Shown here piece after piece: positions 40,362-43,716 of a DNA stretch of 43,716 bases (positions within the stretch are counted from its first letter, which is position 1; every line of letters starts with the position of its first letter). The stretch covers positions 1 through 43,716 of the forward strand of contig JAJDEN010000033.1 of assembly GCA_029259775.1 (NCBI GenBank), given 5' to 3'. The stretch comes from Planctomycetota bacterium. GTDB taxonomy: Bacteria; Planctomycetota; PLA2; JAEUHO01. The position numbers and the translations under genes were made by a program. The notes beneath the pieces were generated by a model, which saw only the letters and a program-made list of their open reading frames with translations, ran no database searches and was not told where the DNA came from.

Positions 40362-43160
40362 ATGGCAGCCAAGAAGAAGACCTCCGGGACGAAGAAGAAG
40401 ACGGGCAAGGCCCTCGTCATCGTCGAGTCCCCCGCCAAGGCGAAGACCATCGGCAAGTTCCTGGGGGACGAGTACGAGGTCCTGGCCTCGATCGGCCACG
40501 TTCGCGACCTCCCGTCGTCCCGCAGCGAGCTGACGGACAAGCAGCGCGAGAACAAGCACAGCGGCCTCGGCGTCGACCTCGATGACGACTTCCGCCCCAT
40601 GTATGTCGTCCCGCCGGGCAAGCGCGACCAGATCCGCGCGCTCAAGGCGGCGCTCAAGAACGCGCCCGCGCTCTGGCTCGCAACGGATGAAGACCGCGAA
40701 GGGGAGTCGATCTCATGGCACCTCCTCGAGGTGCTCAAGCCCACGGTGCCGGTGCACCGCCTGGTCTTCCACGAGATCACGCGTACCGCGATCGACGCCG
40801 CCATGGCCGAGCCGCGCGAGATCGACGGCAGCATGGTGCGCGCCCAGGAGAGCCGCCGCATCCTCGACCGTCTCTTCGGCTACGAGGTCTCCCCCGTCCT
40901 TTGGCGCAAGATCCGCCCGAAGCTCTCCGCGGGCCGCGTGCAGAGCGTGGCCCTCCGTCTCCTCGTCGAGCGCGAGATGGAACGCATCGCATTCGAAGCC
41001 AGCGAGTGGTGGGACCTCGACGCACTCTTCGCCACCACGGGCGCCGACGCCGCGCCCTTCGGCGCGATCCTGCGCACGTTGGACGGCCAGCGCACCGCGT
41101 CGAGCGGCGACTTCGACCGGACGACCGGCAAGCTCGCCAAGGAGAACGTCACCGTTCTCGACGAAGCGGGCGCCCGTGCGCTCGCCGAGCGCTTGGAAGG
41201 CAAGACGGCCAAGGTCCTCGAGGTCGAGGAGAAGGACTTCAAGGAACGCCCGGCCCCGCCCTTCACCACGAGCACGCTGCAGCAGGAGGCCGGCCGCAAG
41301 CTGCGCCACTCCGCGCGCCGCGCCATGGGCTTGGCCCAGCAGCTCTATGAAAACGGCTTGATCACGTACATGCGTACGGACTCGACCGCCCTCTCCTCCG
41401 AGGCCGTCAGCGCCGCCCGCAGCGTCATCGGCTCGAAGTACGGCGACGCCTACCTGCCCAAAGCGCCGCGCACGTACAAGGTCAACGTGAAGAACGCCCA
41501 GGAGGCGCACGAGGCGATCCGCCCTGCTGGCTCGTCGTTCACCTCGATCCAGGACGTGCGCAAGGCCCAGGGCGCCGACGCAGCCAAGCTCTACGAGCTC
41601 ATCTGGAAGCGCACCGTCGCCTCGCAGATGACCAATGCCCGCGGCAAGCGCATGATCGTGCGCGTGGGCGTGGAGGACGCTGTCTTCCGGGCCTCCGGCA
41701 AGACCATCGAGTTCGCAGGCTTCCGCCGCGCCTACGTCGAGGGCTCGGACGATCCGTCGGCCGAGCTGGCCGACCAGGAGAAGATCCTCCCCGTGCTGGC
41801 CGCCGGCCAGGAGGTCGCCGTCCGTCAGCTCGAGGCCAAGGGCCACACGACGCAGCCGCCGGCGCGCTACACCGAGGCGAGCATCGTCAAGGCGCTCGAC
41901 GCGCGCGGCATCGGCCGTCCCAGCACGTGGGCGAGCATCATCCAGGTCCTGCTCGATCGCGAGTACGCCTTCCGCAAGAGCGGCCGCACGCTCGTGCCCA
42001 GCTACACCGCCTTCGCGGTGGTGCGCATGCTCCGGCAGAGCTTCGGACGCCTGCTCGAGTACGACTTCACCGCCTCGATGGAGGACGACCTCGACGCCAT
42101 CGCGCGCGGCGAGCTCGATCGCATCGAGTACCTGCGCCGCTTCTACAACGGCAATGGTCACGCCGGTCTGCATCAGTTGGTCGAGGAGAGCCTCGACACG
42201 ATCGATCCCCGCAAGGTCTGCAGCTTCCCGCTCGGCGAAGCGGGCGGCAAGACGATCGAGCTCCGTGTGGGCAAGTACGGCCTCTTCGTCTCGGACGGCG
42301 AGCAGAATGCCTCGATCCCCGAGGACACGATCCCGGACGAGCTGACGATGGAGACCGCGCTCGAGATGATCGAGGCCGCGGCACGCGGACCGCAGGCGCT
42401 CGGCGACTGCCCCGACACCGGCAAGCCCGTCTATGCGAAGTCCGGCCGTTTCGGTCCGTACGTGCAGTTGGGCGATCCCGAGGAGGGCAGCAAGGAGAAG
42501 CCGAAGATGGTCAGTCTCCTCGAGGGCATGAGCCTCGAGACGATCGACCTCGCGACGGCCCTGCGCCTGCTCGAGCTCCCTCGCGACCTCGGCGAGCACC
42601 CCGAGGACGAGGAGAAGCAGCACGTCTTCGCCCACCTCGGCCGCTACGGCCCGTACGTGAAGTGGGGCAGCGAGTCGCGCTCCATCCCGCCCGAGCAGCC
42701 GCTGCTGGACATCGACCTCGCGGGGGCGCTCGTGCTGCTCAAGCAGCCCCGCCGTCGGCGCGGCCAGGCGGCGCCCAAGCCCGCCCTCAAGGAGTTGGGC
42801 GAGCACCCCGAGACGGGCGCGCCGCTCAAGATCATGGACGGCCGCTGGGGTCCGTACGTGACCGACGGCAAGGTCAACGCCAGCCTGCCCAAGTCGATCG
42901 CCCCCGACGAGCTGACGGTCGGTGAAGCGGTGGAGATGCTCGTCCGTAGAGCCGAACGAATGGCCGCCAAGAAGGGGACAGGCCGACGCGCCCCCGCGAA
43001 GAAGAAGGCCGCCAAGAAGAAGGCGGCCAAGAAGAAGGCGCCGGCCCGGAAGAAGAAGGCTGGGCGCCCCTCGGCCAAGCGGACGCCGGCGGCGAAGAAG
43101 AAGCGCCCAGCCGCCAAACGGGGCGGCACCAAAGGGCGCGGCGGCCGCAAGCGGCGCTAA
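40362..43160 (+). CDS. topA: DNA topoisomerase I (type IA)
   Basis: A 932-residue enzyme that relaxes negative supercoils. The TOPRIM domain starts ALVIVESPAKAKTI and has ATDEDREGE with the metal-binding acids. The active-site tyrosine is Y336 in ENGLITYMRTDS. The core continues with ARYTEASIVKALDARGIGRPSTWASI. Instead of the C-terminal zinc fingers of E. coli TopA there are four topoisomerase C-repeats (GKYGLFVSDGEQNASIP, GRFGPYVQLGD, GRYGPYVKWG, GRWGPYVTDGKVNASLP) and a Lys/Ala/Arg tail of about 60 residues, as in actinobacterial and planctomycete enzymes; the tail binds DNA and aids processivity. The ATG 40362 starts a Lys-rich leader just before the TOPRIM domain; the upstream open frame is Pro-rich and unlikely to be translated. 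Confidence 0.97.
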   Translation: MAAKKKTSGTKKKTGKALVIVESPAKAKTIGKFLGDEYEVLASIGHVRDLPSSRSELTDKQRENKHSGLGVDLDDDFRPMYVVPPGKRDQIRALKAALKNAPALWLATDEDREGESISWHLLEVLKPTVPVHRLVFHEITRTAIDAAMAEPREIDGSMVRAQESRRILDRLFGYEVSPVLWRKIRPKLSAGRVQSVALRLLVEREMERIAFEASEWWDLDALFATTGADAAPFGAILRTLDGQRTASSGDFDRTTGKLAKENVTVLDEAGARALAERLEGKTAKVLEVEEKDFKERPAPPFTTSTLQQEAGRKLRHSARRAMGLAQQLYENGLITYMRTDSTALSSEAVSAARSVIGSKYGDAYLPKAPRTYKVNVKNAQEAHEAIRPAGSSFTSIQDVRKAQGADAAKLYELIWKRTVASQMTNARGKRMIVRVGVEDAVFRASGKTIEFAGFRRAYVEGSDDPSAELADQEKILPVLAAGQEVAVRQLEAKGHTTQPPARYTEASIVKALDARGIGRPSTWASIIQVLLDREYAFRKSGRTLVPSYTAFAVVRMLRQSFGRLLEYDFTASMEDDLDAIARGELDRIEYLRRFYNGNGHAGLHQLVEESLDTIDPRKVCSFPLGEAGGKTIELRVGKYGLFVSDGEQNASIPEDTIPDELTMETALEMIEAAARGPQALGDCPDTGKPVYAKSGRFGPYVQLGDPEEGSKEKPKMVSLLEGMSLETIDLATALRLLELPRDLGEHPEDEEKQHVFAHLGRYGPYVKWGSESRSIPPEQPLLDIDLAGALVLLKQPRRRRGQAAPKPALKELGEHPETGAPLKIMDGRWGPYVTDGKVNASLPKSIAPDELTVGEAVEMLVRRAERMAAKKGTGRRAPAKKKAAKKKAAKKKAPARKKKAGRPSAKRTPAAKKKRPAAKRGGTKGRGGRKRR

Positions 43161-43285
43161 CCGCCCGTTTCCCCCGAAGGAATCGGCGACCTCGGCCGTA
43201 TTGGTTCCGCCAATGGTGCGGCAGCGCTCTATTGGTGGCCGCAGCGCAGTGTTTTGCCGCCCCGCGGCGTTAAGTTCTCCAGACG

Positions 43286-43307
43286 ACCGGCGGCGGAACC
43301 CGCCGGT
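43286..43307 (+). terminator. Hairpin downstream of topA
   Basis: Stem ACCGGCGG/CCGCCGGT with loop CGGAAC, followed by TTGTGG. It lies 125 bases after the topA stop and 63 bases before the next start, so it may be a topA terminator or part of the next gene's leader. A smaller ATTGG/CCAAT hairpin lies near 43199. Confidence 0.4.
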
Positions 43308-43370
43308 TGTGGAACGACCACAACGATGCCGACGCCGACCGCGTCGATGTCGACGACAAGGAGACCCGCT

Positions 43371-43716
43371 GTGACCACCACGAAGACGCTTCTCTCTCTC
43401 GCTGCTGCGGCCGCGGCCACCGGCGCGCTCGCACTCGCCGGCTGCTCCGACCAGAACACCGCTGCCGAGAACGGCAGCGCCAAGGCGTCCGCCGGCTCGT
43501 CCGACACGGCGGTCGACAACACCGGCCGCACGAAGCGGGTGTTCAAGTTCACCTACACGGCGAACATCCCCGCCCCGGCCGCCGGCACGAAGCAACTCCG
43601 CGTGTGGGCCCCGCTGCCCCGCGACGAAGAGGGCGTGCAGGAGATCGCCGACCTCACCATCGTCTCCCCCGAAGGCGCGACCATGACCGAGTCGGCCGAC
43701 TACGGCAACAAGTTCG
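43371..43716 (+). CDS. Transglutaminase-like lipoprotein, N-terminal part
   Basis: A gene running off the right edge; 115 codons are visible. GTG at 43371 is preceded by AAGGAG eight bases upstream. The signal peptide ends with lipobox LALAGC, then a Ser/Ala linker, then FKFTYTANIPAPAAGTKQLR, VWAPLPRDEEG and a closing DYGNKF. This is the beta-sandwich that precedes the transglutaminase-like core in a family common in planctomycetes (pattern VW-x-PLP and a later YGN). The Cys-His-Asp core is beyond the window, so catalysis cannot be judged. Confidence 0.8.
   Translation, partial: MTTTKTLLSLAAAAAATGALALAGCSDQNTAAENGSAKASAGSSDTAVDNTGRTKRVFKFTYTANIPAPAAGTKQLRVWAPLPRDEEGVQEIADLTIVSPEGATMTESADYGNKF

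Noticed and set aside
40713..43595. Long minus-strand frame opposite topA
   Set aside because: TopA is unambiguous and the antisense frame has no recognisable domain.

Overview
The window is a GC-rich chromosomal segment of a Gram-negative-type bacterium, most likely a planctomycete. The evidence is Hanks-type kinases fused to membrane and repeat regions, long pseudopilin-like proteins with calcium-binding repeats, many lipoproteins, a TopA with a lysine-rich tail, and a lipoprotein whose start resembles planctomycete transglutaminase-like proteins. This taxonomic call is an inference from gene content; there is no rRNA or other direct marker.

Left edge (1-4.1 kb): the end of an integrated element. 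It has a partial DUF2924 gene coupled to a complete tyrosine integrase, followed by a 3' fragment of a tRNA-Ser(UGA) gene that is almost certainly the attachment site. Next come three small minus-strand genes of unknown function with visibly lower GC, lying between that fragment and the 3' end of a tRNA with anticodon CAU.

Copper and stress block (4.3-10.9 kb): a tiny secreted Cys-rich peptide whose frame continues past a TGA, a secreted protein with three YHS/TRASH-like units, a TolC-family lipoprotein and a Tat-exported two-domain multicopper oxidase form a plus-strand run that fits periplasmic copper handling. A convergent NhaA antiporter and a tandem universal stress protein follow.

Envelope block (11-16.2 kb): a beta-helix lipoprotein, a small protein, a BP74-like lipoprotein, a kinase-like membrane protein and a six-helix membrane protein.

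Pseudopilin block (24.1 back to 16.4 kb, minus strand): a PilX-like protein with a bactofilin-like segment and a long Lys/Ser/Gly repeat tail, a 1382-residue pseudopilin with calcium-loop repeats, a GspJ/PulJ-like pseudopilin and a 46-residue membrane protein. It probably encodes a specialised type IV pilus or type II secretion fibre.

Regulatory and signalling block (24.7-36.6 kb): an exported Cys-rich/HEAT/vWA protein and a Ser/Thr kinase; a BlaI repressor, an M56 metallopeptidase and an STN-domain protein with overlapping reading frames and an upstream BlaI-type operator; a second kinase with an RDD domain; and a methyltransferase coupled to a lipopolysaccharide-kinase-like protein. Two copies of a 181-bp palindromic element, each with four 25-bp hairpins, lie at 30.3 and 36.6 kb.

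Right end (36.9-43.7 kb): two exported paralogous proteins of unknown function, topoisomerase I (topA) and the start of a transglutaminase-like lipoprotein.
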